Shown piece by piece: positions 22,401 through 31,615 of a stretch of DNA of 64,000 nt (positions are counted from its first letter, which is position 1; each line of letters begins with the position of its first letter). The position numbers and the translations under genes are program-made. The stretch comes from Roseibium sediminicola (GTDB lineage Bacteria > Pseudomonadota > Alphaproteobacteria > Rhizobiales > Stappiaceae): contig NZ_JALNMJ010000008.1 of the NCBI RefSeq assembly GCF_023156505.1, forward strand, positions 62,001 through 126,000, read 5' to 3'. A model generated the notes under the pieces. The model searched no databases, had not been told where the DNA came from, and saw only the letters and a list, made by a program, of their open reading frames with translations.

Positions 22401-22840
22401 CGCCCACCTGTCCCCTGTTGCACGGGTTCGGTCAGCTGGACCGTCCAGCTGCTCTGCTCGCCCGTGTCGATTTCAAAGAAGCCTGTCCGCTCAAATCCGC
22501 GAGCCACACAGTCTTCAATTCCGCGAATGGTGAATTCTTTTTCACGGGTGCACATGAAGGCCCGGCCACCCCATTCGCCGAATTGGTCATAATCAACTGC
22601 GTAGATGTAATAGTACCGTGACACCAGTGAGCCTGGCACGAGCGTCTCGCACGAGTTGGATGCGAGGTTCCACCAGCCTTCGGTCACCCAGTCGGTCTTG
22701 TCCTTGTAACCGATGGCAACCCCGACCTGACTGTCCGTCTTGTTGCACAGACGCAGATCGGCTTTTGCCTCATCGCTGATGGCGGAAAGAAGCAGCAGGG
22801 CAAGGGCACCGGCACAGACGGTTTTCGTAGGCGCGCTCAT
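22397..22840 (-). CDS. DUF1036 secreted protein
   Basis: 147 residues from ATG 22840, chosen because it starts a signal peptide (VCAGALALLLLSAISDEAKA). The mature part has the DUF1036 pattern: LRLCNKTDSQVGVAIGYKD, WVTEGWWNLASNSCETLV, YYYIYAVD and FMCTREKEFTI, with conserved cysteines probably forming disulfides. Function is unknown. The frame stays open to 23062, and a start with a longer N-terminus is possible since no strong ribosome site marks 22840. Overlaps pyk by four bases. Confidence 0.82.
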   Translation of the reverse strand: MSAPTKTVCAGALALLLLSAISDEAKADLRLCNKTDSQVGVAIGYKDKTDWVTEGWWNLASNSCETLVPGSLVSRYYYIYAVDYDQFGEWGGRAFMCTREKEFTIRGIEDCVARGFERTGFFEIDTGEQSSWTVQLTEPVQQGTGGR

Positions 22841-23287
22841 ACGTGCCCGAGACCCGCCCTGGTACCGTTCCCCAACCTTAAACATATGCAGTCGTTCACT
22901 TTGCTGCTTCACAGACATTTGCTTTTTGCGTGGACAAGGGGAACTTGTCAACGTCGTTAACAGGATCCGGAAGCTTTCGCCCAAACTTGTTTCCCAAACC
23001 GCTATGATCGTCGCCCAAACGCGGCCCCTATCCCTATGTCGCCAGAAATGGGGCGGGATCATGGCCGAGCCGCGCTTCAGTGTTTTTCGCTGTCAATAAA
23101 GCGTATACAGCGTTGTGCCGCCCTTGGCAAAAATACCTGCCTGCCTTCGGCGATCTTTTTTCCCGGAGCGGAAAAACTGTTCCCATTCCAACGCGGGAGG
23201 ATGAATTGGCTCTTGGTTCCGATTGCCGATTGACGTAAACCTGACCGCCTGCACATTGTCTGCCGCGCGAATTTCCACGAAGACGAG
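22841..23287. other. Divergent intergenic region DUF1036 / N-formylglutamate amidohydrolase (447 bases)
   Basis: No gene recognised beyond a possible N-terminal extension of the DUF1036 frame. It should hold both divergent promoters. No clear consensus sites or repeats seen. Confidence 0.4.
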
Positions 23288-24097
23288 ATGATAAAAACTG
23301 CTGCCGAAACCGGCGTGGCTTTTCAGCCAACTGAATACATCCCCGGAGATACGGACACCGGTCTCCTGCTGTTGTGCGACCATGCCCGCAATACGGTTCC
23401 CCCGGGCTATGGCGACCTCGGCGTTCCCGCCGAGCAGTTCGAACGCCACATTGGCTATGACATCGGCGCGCGCGCGGTGACCACGGAACTCGCGAAACGT
23501 CTGAAGGCGCCGGCCTGCCTGACGACCTATTCGCGTTTGCTCATCGACCCCAACCGCGGCGAAGACGATCCGACCCTGGTCATGCGCCTGTCCGATGGGG
23601 CGGTCGTGCCCGGCAATGCACGCGTGGATGCGGCGGAGCGGGCCTATAGGGTCGATACCTTCCACAAGCCCTATCATGAGCTGATCGACCGGACGCTTGA
23701 CGTCATGATCGCCAAGGCGCCGCCGCCCGTGATCATTTCCATTCACAGTTTCACGCCGGTCTGGCGCGGCGTGCCGCGGCCCTGGCATGTCACCGTGCTT
23801 TGGGACAGCGACCCGCGTGCCGTCCGGCCGATGCTGGACGGTCTGAGAGCGCAGGACGATCTTGTTGTGGGCGACAACGAACCCTATGACGGGGCTCTCA
23901 AAAACGACACAATGTACCGGCACGCCACCAGCCGTGGATTGGCGCATGTTCTGCTTGAACTGCGCCAGGACCTGATCGCCGATGAGCGGGGCGCGCTGGA
24001 ATGGGCGGACCGGCTGGAGCCGATCCTGAAAGACATTGCCAGCAACCTGGATTGCCGGCGTATTCAGCGGTTCAAATCCCGCAGCGACCCGGAATGA
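23288..24097 (+). CDS. N-formylglutamate amidohydrolase family protein (copy 2)
   Basis: 269 residues, FGase-family zinc amidohydrolase, clearly divergent from the copy at 17030-17950. Motifs: LLLCDHARNTVP, HIGYDIGA, YSRLLIDPNRGEDDP, IISIHSFTPVW and HVLLELRQDLI. This shorter subclass is often called HutG-like but its substrate is not proven. It heads a likely operon with DUF1244 (gap 43 bases) and then gapR, a gene order widely kept in rhizobia. Start ATG has a weak GAAGACGAG before it. Confidence 0.88.
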   Translation: MIKTAAETGVAFQPTEYIPGDTDTGLLLLCDHARNTVPPGYGDLGVPAEQFERHIGYDIGARAVTTELAKRLKAPACLTTYSRLLIDPNRGEDDPTLVMRLSDGAVVPGNARVDAAERAYRVDTFHKPYHELIDRTLDVMIAKAPPPVIISIHSFTPVWRGVPRPWHVTVLWDSDPRAVRPMLDGLRAQDDLVVGDNEPYDGALKNDTMYRHATSRGLAHVLLELRQDLIADERGALEWADRLEPILKDIASNLDCRRIQRFKSRSDPE

Positions 24098-24140
24098 GCG
24101 CCCGCGGTGATGAGGCGACAGATAAGAGGACCTATTGGTC

Positions 24141-24437
24141 ATGGATGAACAGACGAAGCTGGAACTGGAGGCGGCCGTGTTCCGGCGCCTGGTAGACCAT
24201 TTGCGCGGCCGGACCGATGTTCAGAACATCGACATGATGAACCTCGCCGGCTTCTGCCGGAACTGCCTGTCCAACTGGTATCAGGACGCGGCTGCGGAAA
24301 AGGGGCTGCCGCTCGATAAGGCGGACGCCCGCGAAATCGTCTACGGCATGCCTTATGACGACTGGAAAGCCAAATATCAGACGGAAGCGACCGCCGACCA
24401 GAAGGCCGCTTTTGAGAAAAACAAGCCGCAGCACTGA
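24141..24437 (+). CDS. DUF1244 family protein
   Basis: 98 residues from ATG 24141 (AAGAGGA 10 bases upstream; TTG 24135 is too close to it). Single DUF1244 domain with a conserved LAGFCRNCLSNWYQDAA motif, whose CxxC could bind metal, and IVYGMPYDDWKAKYQ. Soluble; function unknown. Between N-formylglutamate amidohydrolase and gapR. Confidence 0.88.
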   Translation: MDEQTKLELEAAVFRRLVDHLRGRTDVQNIDMMNLAGFCRNCLSNWYQDAAAEKGLPLDKADAREIVYGMPYDDWKAKYQTEATADQKAAFEKNKPQH

Positions 24438-24587
24438 AAAGGCGGCGGATTTGATCAGGCGGTTGCTTGACGGCTCCCGTCGAGTCTGGCACGGCACCGA
24501 GCTGTTCTGAATTCCCTTAAGCGCGGCTCCCGGGCGGGCCCGCGCTATCCGACTGCAAAGAAGAAACAACAAGGAGATCTTGAATAC

Positions 24588-24854
24588 ATGTCCGATCCGG
24601 GTGGAGTGGCAGCCGATCAGCTGCGGGCATTCGTGGAGCGCATCGAGCGCCTAGAAGAAGAAAAGAAAGTCATCGCGGACGACATCAAGGATGTCTACGC
24701 GGAGGCCAAGGGCAACGGCTACGACGTGAAGATCCTGCGCAAGGTCGTCAGCCTGCGCAAAAAACAGCCGCATGAGCGTGAAGAGGAAGAGGCGGTTCTG
24801 GACCTCTACATGCACGCGCTTGGCATGGCCGGAGCGGCAGCGCCGGAAAGCTGA
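24588..24854 (+). CDS. gapR: Nucleoid-associated protein GapR (DUF2312)
   Basis: 88-residue coiled-coil DNA-binding protein. The region from [20 protein letters not shown] through [19 protein letters not shown] to KVVSLRKK is the DUF2312 signature. In Caulobacter, GapR forms tetramer clamps on overtwisted AT-rich DNA and assists replication with gyrase and topoisomerase IV (family knowledge). The Lys/Arg surface residues are present. ATG has AAGGAGATC upstream. A 150-base gap from DUF1244 suggests its own promoter. A strong terminator follows. Confidence 0.96.
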   Translation: MSDPGGVAADQLRAFVERIERLEEEKKVIADDIKDVYAEAKGNGYDVKILRKVVSLRKKQPHEREEEEAVLDLYMHALGMAGAAAPES

Positions 24855-24884
24855 GCCACAGGCGTGGCACCGGCATAAAACGCA

Positions 24885-24915
24885 AAAGAGCGGCTCAGGG
24901 GCCGCTCTTTTTTGT
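24885..24915. terminator. Terminator of gapR, also facing the DUF882 gene
   Basis: Stem AAAGAGCGGC (24885-24894) / GCCGCTCTTT (24901-24910), loop TCAGGG, followed by TTTTGTTTG; A-rich on the other side. Confidence 0.85.
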
Positions 24916-24933
24916 TTGTCGTGGCAACAACTT

Positions 24934-26727
24934 TTAGCGCGCGAAGCGAACCGGCAGGACGACCACGGCCGGGCCGCCGTCGAACCTGTCCGTGCGCAGG
25001 CCGCTATAGGGCGTTGTGTCGAAGCTCGCCGACACGAACCGGTTGCCCGGCGCCATGACATTCGTCAGAGCGCGCTGATTGGGGTGGCTCAGCCAGGCAA
25101 AGGCCTGATGTCGTGTGGTGCCTGCGCCGGAAAGCAGCGCCGGTGCCGACTTGTCCGGCAGGCTCGCGAAGCCGGCGAGCGGATCGACAATCTGGTCACG
25201 CGGGATGCGGCCCGAAACGGAGGCGCGCGTTTTCTGGGCAACGGCTGCCGCTGCGCTGCCGGGACGAGCTGCCGGTGCGGGCTGCTCCGCGCTGAGCGAC
25301 GGACGCAGCGACCGGTTCAGGCTCGGTGGCGTCGCGGTTGCGGACGCATAGGCGAGCGTTGTCTCCGGACGCGGGGCCGGTGTCGGTGAGGGCACGGCAG
25401 TGCCCGTTGCCGCGGCAATGGCGGCGACCGGGTCATCCGTCGGAGCGCTTGCCGGAACCGGTATGGAGCCCGATTGGCCAAGCGTTGCCGCGGCTTCCTG
25501 CGCGGCGGCGCTCAGACCGGTGTTGGGTTTGTGGGCAGGTGCGCGCGCCACCTGGAACCGGCTGTCCAGGGTCTGGTTCGGCAGAGCCGGCTGACCGGAT
25601 TCAAGCGCAACCCGCTGGGCGTCAAGCGTGTTTGCTGCCGGCGGCGGTGCCGCACTTGCAACAAGAGCCGGCGGTTCGGTCCGCGGTTTCAACACAGGTT
25701 CTGCGCTGGCAACCGCAATCGGCTCGCTGGCTGGTGCCACGGGGTCGGTCTCGATAATTTTTCGGCCGGGCACGGGCGGCGGGCTCTCGAAGAGCGGCGC
25801 GGCCTCGGCGGTCACGTTCGCCGGTGGCTGGGTGCCGACAGCGCCGGGGCGCCGGGTCTCGGTGTCTTTCGCATTCCCGCCGCCAAACAGGCTGGCGAAG
25901 AGATTGCCGCCGCCGGACGGTTTTGCCTCCGCCGGCGCGGCGACCGGTATCGGCTTGCCGGGGCGGGTCAGGCTCTGGTCACGTGTGTTCAGCGCTGTGG
26001 ACCGGCTGTTCGAGGAGACGATCGTCGGCCGGGACGTGTTGCGGGACGAACCGGACTTACTCTGGGCAAGCGCGACCTTATAGCCGCTGAGTGGCTTGCC
26101 GTCGGAAGGAATGTGCAGCGTCTTGCCATCCGGGAAAACTTTTGCCAGTTCGGAGCGGCTCATCTTCGGCCAGTGGCGGACGCGGCCTGTATCCATATGC
26201 ACGAATGGCGAGCCGGAACGGGGATAATAACCGACACCGCCGACCTGCTTGCGAAGACCTGTCGCACGGAGCGTGGCCAGGTTCACACCCGGTATATAGA
26301 AATCCATCGCCTTGCCGAGCGTGTGCTGGCTGTTCTTGGCAACGCCGCGCGAGCGTTTGCGCAGCATGTTGTTGGTTGCCGGCGAGCGATAGCTGGACAC
26401 AACATGGATGGGCTGCCGCGCCCCGACCTTCTGGTAGACTTCCCAGACAAGATCAAACAGCTCGGGATCCATCTTGATGATTTCGTTGCGTCGCCAGTCG
26501 CGCAGGAAGCGGTTGGCCTCGCGCAGACCTTCGGGAATGTAGCGTCCATTTTTCTTGAACGTGATGGACACGCGTTCCTTGGTGTGGGTGTTGTAAAGCT
26601 TGAGCGTGCGGGTCTCGGCCTGTGCAGCTGCACTCAGGCAGACACAGCCGATCGCAAGTGCGCAAATCGCTGTTGCCGCACGTTTCAGCCTTCCGACGGC
26701 GTCGAAATCAACTAACCGTTTACGCAA
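24934..26727 (-). CDS. DUF882 / M15-like murein peptidase with long Pro-Ala-rich tail
   Basis: 597 residues. Signal peptide at 16-38 (ATAICALAIGCVCLSAAAQA). The DUF882 (YcbK-like, peptidase M15) domain covers about 40-220 with zinc motifs SQHTLGKAMDFYIPG (HxxxxxxD) and PFVHMDTGRVRHWP (HxD and H). It is expected to act on peptidoglycan peptides in the periplasm. The remaining ~370 residues are low-complexity Ala/Pro/Thr-rich, ending in a short ordered-looking segment (HQAFAWLSHPNQRALTNVM). Start TTG 26727 gives the signal peptide; the ribosome site is weak. Confidence 0.85.
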   Translation of the reverse strand: MRKRLVDFDAVGRLKRAATAICALAIGCVCLSAAAQAETRTLKLYNTHTKERVSITFKKNGRYIPEGLREANRFLRDWRRNEIIKMDPELFDLVWEVYQKVGARQPIHVVSSYRSPATNNMLRKRSRGVAKNSQHTLGKAMDFYIPGVNLATLRATGLRKQVGGVGYYPRSGSPFVHMDTGRVRHWPKMSRSELAKVFPDGKTLHIPSDGKPLSGYKVALAQSKSGSSRNTSRPTIVSSNSRSTALNTRDQSLTRPGKPIPVAAPAEAKPSGGGNLFASLFGGGNAKDTETRRPGAVGTQPPANVTAEAAPLFESPPPVPGRKIIETDPVAPASEPIAVASAEPVLKPRTEPPALVASAAPPPAANTLDAQRVALESGQPALPNQTLDSRFQVARAPAHKPNTGLSAAAQEAAATLGQSGSIPVPASAPTDDPVAAIAAATGTAVPSPTPAPRPETTLAYASATATPPSLNRSLRPSLSAEQPAPAARPGSAAAAVAQKTRASVSGRIPRDQIVDPLAGFASLPDKSAPALLSGAGTTRHQAFAWLSHPNQRALTNVMAPGNRFVSASFDTTPYSGLRTDRFDGGPAVVVLPVRFAR

Positions 26728-27058
26728 TCTCTATCTCGCCGTTTCCGAGGGCTTTCGCCCATCCCGTGCTCCCCAGCAGGAAACAAACCTTAGTCGCTTC
26801 TAGTTAAGAAGTTTTTACCCTAATTTCACTTGCTTGATAATCGTGGCAGAACTGCAACGCCGCAAGGTCTTCAGAGCAAATTTCTCCGTGCGCGCTGGAT
26901 AACCGGAGAATGCGTCAAAATATCGTCGGATTCCAGCTTTTCCGCCATGATCTGCCTCAATTCGAACGGCAAAAACACGGCCGTGCCAATGGCTCCGGCC
27001 GTGTTGAGACTGTTGAGGCTCGAAAACGTCAGGACAGTGAACACTCACAAGGCCCGTT
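26728..27058. other. Intergenic region between DUF882 gene and sigma-54 regulator (331 bases)
   Basis: Contains the regulator's terminator (26971-27005) and, nearer 26728, the promoter region of the DUF882 gene. No additional gene seen. Confidence 0.5.
26971..27005 (-). terminator. Terminator of the sigma-54 response regulator
   Basis: Stem AACACGGCC (26974-26982) / GGCCGTGTT (26997-27005); on the minus strand the stem is followed by five T. Confidence 0.75.
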
Positions 27059-28603
27059 TCAGGCCGCGTCTTCCTTGCTGCCGTCTTCCAGGCCGTACTC
27101 CTTGAGCTTGCGGTAAAGCGTGGAGCGTCCGATTCCGAGCCGCTTGGCGACCTCCGTCATCCGGCCGGAATAATGGTTGATTGCAGCCCGGATCAACTCT
27201 TCCTCGATATCGGTGAGTTTGCGGATATGACCTTCCTGATCCATGTTGCGCATGAAGCCGAAGGGCGCGGACTGCTCAAAACCCGCAGGCGCGGCGGCCA
27301 TCGGCTCGGCCAAACCCGCCACGGCGGCAGGGGCCGGTGCCACGGCTTCCTGAGGCGCGCTGCCTGCCACAGGGGGCGCCGGGGCCGCAACCGGAACGGC
27401 CGGCTGATCGGTTGCCGCGGCAATCTGCGGAAAATCATGGATGGTCAATTGCGGTCCGTCGCACAGCACCACCGCACGGAAGACGGCGTTTTCGAGCTGC
27501 CGAATGTTTCCGGGCCAATGGTAGTCCTGCAGCATGGCCAGCGTGTCGGTGGTCACGCCGGCGACCTTCGGCTTGCCTTCCTCCGCGGCAAAGCGTGCCA
27601 GGAAATGGCGGGTGAGCGCGGGAATATCCTCTCGACGGTCGCGCAGTGGCGGGATCCAGATCGGGAACACATTCAGGCGGTAATAGAGATCCTCACGGAA
27701 CACGCCTTCCTTGACCTGGTCGATCAGGCGCCGGTTGGTCGCCGAGATCAGGCGGAAATCCACCTTGACCGGGCGGCGGGCACCGATCGGGTCGATTTCG
27801 CTTTCTTGGAGCGCTCTCAGCAGCTTGACCTGAACTTCCTGCGGCAATTCGCCGACTTCGTCGAGAAACAGCGTGCCGCCATTGGCTTCCTGGAACTTGC
27901 CGACATGCTTGTCGACCGCGCCGGTAAAGGCGCCTTTCTCATGGCCGAACAGGATCGATTCGACGAGATTGTCGGGGATCGCGCCACAGTTGACGGTGAC
28001 CATTGGCTTGGACTTGCGGTCGCTGGAGCCCTGAATGGCGCTGGCGATCATTTCCTTGCCGACACCGCTCTCCCCCTCGATCAGAATGGGGATGTTGGAG
28101 GCGGCGGCACGTTTGCCCAGATTGATGACCCGTTCCATCGCCGCGGAATGGGTGATGATATCGTTGAAGGTCAGCGTACCGGAGGCCTTGCTGCGGATGC
28201 GCGTGATCTCGCCTTCGAGCGCCGAGGTCTTCAAGAGATTGCGGATCGAGACGTTCAGCCGTTCCGGGGCAACCGGCTTGACCACAAAATCCTGAGCGCC
28301 GGCATTCATCACATTGACGACCGTGTCGATGCCGCCATGGGCGGTCTGCACGATCACGGGCGTTGCGATCTTGTCACCGCGCAGCCTTTCCAGGACGCCG
28401 AGGCCGTCCAGTTCCGGCATGACCATGTCGAGAATGATGAGATCGATTTCACCGGCTTCCGGCCCGGTCATGATGCGTACGGCTTCCGCGCCGTTCTCGG
28501 CGGTTTTCGAGCGGTATCCGAACTTCTTGACCGCCTCCTGGAGCAGCCTGCGCTGGATCGGATCGTCGTCAACAATGAGAATCTTGCCGCTGAGTGCCTG
28601 CAT
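27059..28603 (-). CDS. Sigma-54-dependent response regulator (REC-AAA+-Fis HTH)
   Basis: 514 residues. Receiver domain 6-120 with D59 as phospho-acceptor (LIILDMVMPELDG). AAA+ domain about 150-380 with Walker A GESGVGKE, sigma-54 contact loop GAFTGA (EKGAFTGAVDK), Walker B GTLFLDEVGE and the R-finger region. A Pro/Ala-rich linker of ~60 residues precedes the C-terminal Fis-type helix-turn-helix (MTEVAKRLGIGRSTLYRKLK). No histidine kinase is adjacent, so it is an orphan; overall shape resembles TacA/NtrC-class regulators. The target promoter is unknown. Start ATG 28603 has only a weak ribosome site. Confidence 0.93.
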   Translation of the reverse strand: MQALSGKILIVDDDPIQRRLLQEAVKKFGYRSKTAENGAEAVRIMTGPEAGEIDLIILDMVMPELDGLGVLERLRGDKIATPVIVQTAHGGIDTVVNVMNAGAQDFVVKPVAPERLNVSIRNLLKTSALEGEITRIRSKASGTLTFNDIITHSAAMERVINLGKRAAASNIPILIEGESGVGKEMIASAIQGSSDRKSKPMVTVNCGAIPDNLVESILFGHEKGAFTGAVDKHVGKFQEANGGTLFLDEVGELPQEVQVKLLRALQESEIDPIGARRPVKVDFRLISATNRRLIDQVKEGVFREDLYYRLNVFPIWIPPLRDRREDIPALTRHFLARFAAEEGKPKVAGVTTDTLAMLQDYHWPGNIRQLENAVFRAVVLCDGPQLTIHDFPQIAAATDQPAVPVAAPAPPVAGSAPQEAVAPAPAAVAGLAEPMAAAPAGFEQSAPFGFMRNMDQEGHIRKLTDIEEELIRAAINHYSGRMTEVAKRLGIGRSTLYRKLKEYGLEDGSKEDAA

Positions 28604-28798
28604 GGTTCGCTTCGCTCGTCCCGAATTGTCTCGTTTCGAGCCATTCTGGTCGCAATTGAGTAAACAAATTGTCCAGGCCGGGACAAAAAAGTTTTCACAG
28701 ACAGATTGCGGGTCCGCGGCTCCCCGGCCTACTAATTCATAAAGTCGTAGACAGACCGGTTTTGTTCCGGTTCCAGGTGATCAGAGAAGAACATTTCC

Positions 28799-30619
28799 AT
28801 GCCGAATCCCGTTTTTGCCCCTCAGTCTTCCGGATCCGCCGCGCTCGGCAACCTGCCGGAATGGGACCTCACCGATCTATATCCGGCCGTCGACGCACCG
28901 GAAGTCGCCGCCGATCTGAAGGAAATTCTGGACCGGTCGAAGACCTTCGAGGCTTCCTACAAGGGCCGCCTTGCGGATCTCGCCGAAAACAATGTCCCGG
29001 CGCTGGTGACCGCTGTTCGGGCCTATGAAGATCTGGAAGACCTCATGGGGCGGCTGATTTCCTTTGCCGGACTGGTCTATGCGGAAAACACCATCCGGCC
29101 CGAATCGCAGAAATTTTATGGCGATGTCCAGGAACAGATCACAACCGCCAGCTCGCATCTGCTGTTCTTCACGCTGGAGCTGAACAAGATCGACGATGCC
29201 ATCGTGGAAGCGGCGCTTCAGGATCCGCAGTTCGGCCATTACCGGCCCTGGATCGAGGATCTGAGGAAAGGCAAGCCCTATCAGCTGGAAGACCGGGTCG
29301 AGCAGCTGTTTCACGAGAAGTCGGTCACGGGCGCTGGCGCCTGGAACCGCCTGTTCGACGAAACCATGGCCTCGCTCACCTTCGATGTCGACGGTGAGCA
29401 GCTGTCGATCGAGCCGACGCTCAATCTCCTGGTCGATGCCTCGCCGGAGACGCGCCGAAAGGCGTCCGAGGCGCTGACCAGGACGTTTCAGGACAACCTC
29501 AGAACCTTCACCCTGATCACCAACACGCTGGCGAAGGACAAGGAAATCTCCGACCGCTGGCGGAACTTTTCCGATATCGCCGACAGCCGGCACCTGGCCA
29601 ACCGTGTCGAGCGCGAGGTGGTCGATGCCCTGGTGGCGGCCGTGCGCGACGCCTATCCGCGCCTGTCGCACCGCTATTACAAGCTCAAGGCCAAATGGCT
29701 CGGCATGGACCAGCTGAACACCTGGGACCGGAACGCGCCGCTGCCGGACGCCGACACGCGGGTGATCCCCTGGGACGAGGCCAAGGACACGGTGCTTTCG
29801 GCGTACAGCACCTTTTCGCCCGACATGGCCGAGATTGCCGGCCGGTTCTTCGACAAGGGCTGGATCGATGCACCCGCCCGTTCCGGCAAGGCGCCGGGCG
29901 CCTTTGCCCATCCGACCGTGCCGAGCGCGCACCCTTATGTTCTGGTCAACTACCAGGGCAAGACCCGGGACGTGATGACGCTCGCGCATGAACTCGGCCA
30001 CGGCGTGCACCAGGTTCTGGCGGCTCCGAACGGGGCGCTGATGGCACCGACGCCGCTGACGCTCGCCGAAACCGCGAGTGTCTTCGGCGAAATGCTGACC
30101 TTCAAGTCGATGCTGGCCAAGGCCGACAATCCGCAGCGGCGCAAGATCATGCTCGCCTCCAAGGCCGAGGACATGATCAACACGGTGGTCCGGCAGATCG
30201 CCTTCTACACATTCGAGCGCAAGGTCCACACCGAGCGCCGCAACGGCGAGCTGACAGCGGACAAGATCGGCGAATTGTGGCTCTCCGTCCAGGAGGAAAG
30301 CCTTGGCCCGGCAATCAAGCTGAGCGAGGGCTATGAAACCTTCTGGACCTATATTCCGCATTTCATCCACTCGCCCTTCTATGTCTATGCCTATGCCTTC
30401 GGCGACTGTCTGGTGAATTCGCTATACGCGGTCTACGAGGAGGCGGAGGCTGGCTTCCAGGACAAGTATTTCGATCTATTGAAGGCTGGCGGCACCAAGC
30501 ACCATTCCGAGCTGCTCGCCCCGTTCGGTCTCAGCGCGACGGATCCGGATTTCTGGAAAAAGGGCCTGTCGGTGATCGAAGGCCTGATCGACGAGCTCGA
30601 GGCGCTGGAGCAGGCCTAG
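28799..30619 (+). CDS. pepF: Oligoendopeptidase F, M3 family
   Basis: 606-residue cytoplasmic zinc metallopeptidase for short peptides. Zinc motif HELGH at 397-401 (TLAHELGHGVHQ) and third ligand Glu in LAETASVFGEML about 25 residues later. Length and the N-terminal PEWDLTDLYP motif are typical of alphaproteobacterial PepF. It is followed after five bases by the DUF3445 gene, suggesting co-transcription. ATG is preceded by AGAGAAG. Confidence 0.95.
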   Translation: MPNPVFAPQSSGSAALGNLPEWDLTDLYPAVDAPEVAADLKEILDRSKTFEASYKGRLADLAENNVPALVTAVRAYEDLEDLMGRLISFAGLVYAENTIRPESQKFYGDVQEQITTASSHLLFFTLELNKIDDAIVEAALQDPQFGHYRPWIEDLRKGKPYQLEDRVEQLFHEKSVTGAGAWNRLFDETMASLTFDVDGEQLSIEPTLNLLVDASPETRRKASEALTRTFQDNLRTFTLITNTLAKDKEISDRWRNFSDIADSRHLANRVEREVVDALVAAVRDAYPRLSHRYYKLKAKWLGMDQLNTWDRNAPLPDADTRVIPWDEAKDTVLSAYSTFSPDMAEIAGRFFDKGWIDAPARSGKAPGAFAHPTVPSAHPYVLVNYQGKTRDVMTLAHELGHGVHQVLAAPNGALMAPTPLTLAETASVFGEMLTFKSMLAKADNPQRRKIMLASKAEDMINTVVRQIAFYTFERKVHTERRNGELTADKIGELWLSVQEESLGPAIKLSEGYETFWTYIPHFIHSPFYVYAYAFGDCLVNSLYAVYEEAEAGFQDKYFDLLKAGGTKHHSELLAPFGLSATDPDFWKKGLSVIEGLIDELEALEQA

Positions 30620-30624
30620 GGTCC

Positions 30625-31515
30625 ATGCCGCAGCCGCCGTTTCAGCACACGCCCTATGACGGGTCGAGCCAGCCCTTCACCGTCGGCCTCAAGCCGATCG
30701 ATGAAGGGACATGGCTGGAACCGGACCCGTTCCTGAACCGACATCTGGCGGAAAAGGAGCGGCTGTTTGCGGAAAGTCTCGACGTCGTGTTCCGGGAAGA
30801 GCCGGAAACGGCTAAGGCGCAGCAAGAGGTGCTGGAACTTGTCCTGGAACACCTGAGGCGCTGCCAGACCGCGAGCCACGCTGTCTCAGACAATGCTGTG
30901 CTCCTGCGTGACAGCGGCCGGCAGATTTCTTTGACCGGAAAGCCTGCGCTTCTGACCGCCTCCCGGCTGGTGCAGGAGGATCTTGTCCTGATGCGCCCCG
31001 GACCGGACGGCTACCGGCTCGCGGCGGCCTCGCTGTGTTTTCCGTCCTCCTGGTCGCTGGCGGAGAAATTCGGCCAGTCGATGACCGGAATTCATGACAC
31101 TGTGCCCGGCTTCAACGGCGGCCGCATGGGCCAGATGGTGGCGCGGATCTTCGACAATCTCAAAGCCGGTCAGCTGCTGGAGCGGTTCAACTGGTCGATC
31201 TATCCGGATGGCGACCTGCACCATCCCCAGCCCAAGCAGATCCGCGTCGAGATCGAGGACGGCGCTCTCGCACGCCTGTTCCTGCGGGTGGAACGCCAGA
31301 CCCTGCGCCGGTTGCCTGGCTCCGGCGACATCCTGTTCACGATCAAGATCCACCACGATCCACTCAGCGCGTTGGAGCGCCAGGAAGACCGGGCAACGCT
31401 TGCGGCCGGCCTCAGACGGCAGCTGCTGGCGCTCGACGCGGATCAACTGGCCTATAAGGGCCTGGGACCGACACGGAATGCATTGGCGGACGCGCTCGAG
31501 GCGCTTGCCAATTGA
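30625..31515 (+). CDS. DUF3445 family, heme-dependent oxidative N-demethylase-like
   Basis: 296 residues. Motifs LVQEDLVLMRPG, LCFPSSWSLAEKFGQSM, IHDTVPGFN, RFNWSIY and LFLRVERQTLRRLPGS identify the DUF3445 family, whose studied members are PAS-like heme proteins that demethylate secondary amines such as dimethylamine. Ligand His and substrate pocket cannot be assigned with certainty here. Start ATG is five bases after pepF with a weak site, so translational coupling is likely. No other methylamine genes lie nearby. Confidence 0.82.
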   Translation: MPQPPFQHTPYDGSSQPFTVGLKPIDEGTWLEPDPFLNRHLAEKERLFAESLDVVFREEPETAKAQQEVLELVLEHLRRCQTASHAVSDNAVLLRDSGRQISLTGKPALLTASRLVQEDLVLMRPGPDGYRLAAASLCFPSSWSLAEKFGQSMTGIHDTVPGFNGGRMGQMVARIFDNLKAGQLLERFNWSIYPDGDLHHPQPKQIRVEIEDGALARLFLRVERQTLRRLPGSGDILFTIKIHHDPLSALERQEDRATLAAGLRRQLLALDADQLAYKGLGPTRNALADALEALAN

Positions 31516-31615
31516 CCTGCGGCGCTTTGGCTGCTGGACCGACTGGACCTCGATGCCGTAACGCCTATCTAGGGTACGGACCCGCAGCATGTGCCTTCAG
31601 GGAGCAACGCCGTTC

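Noticed and set aside
25474..30370. Long open frames opposite the DUF882, sigma-54 regulator and pepF genes
   Set aside because: All are exact antisense shadows of well supported genes.
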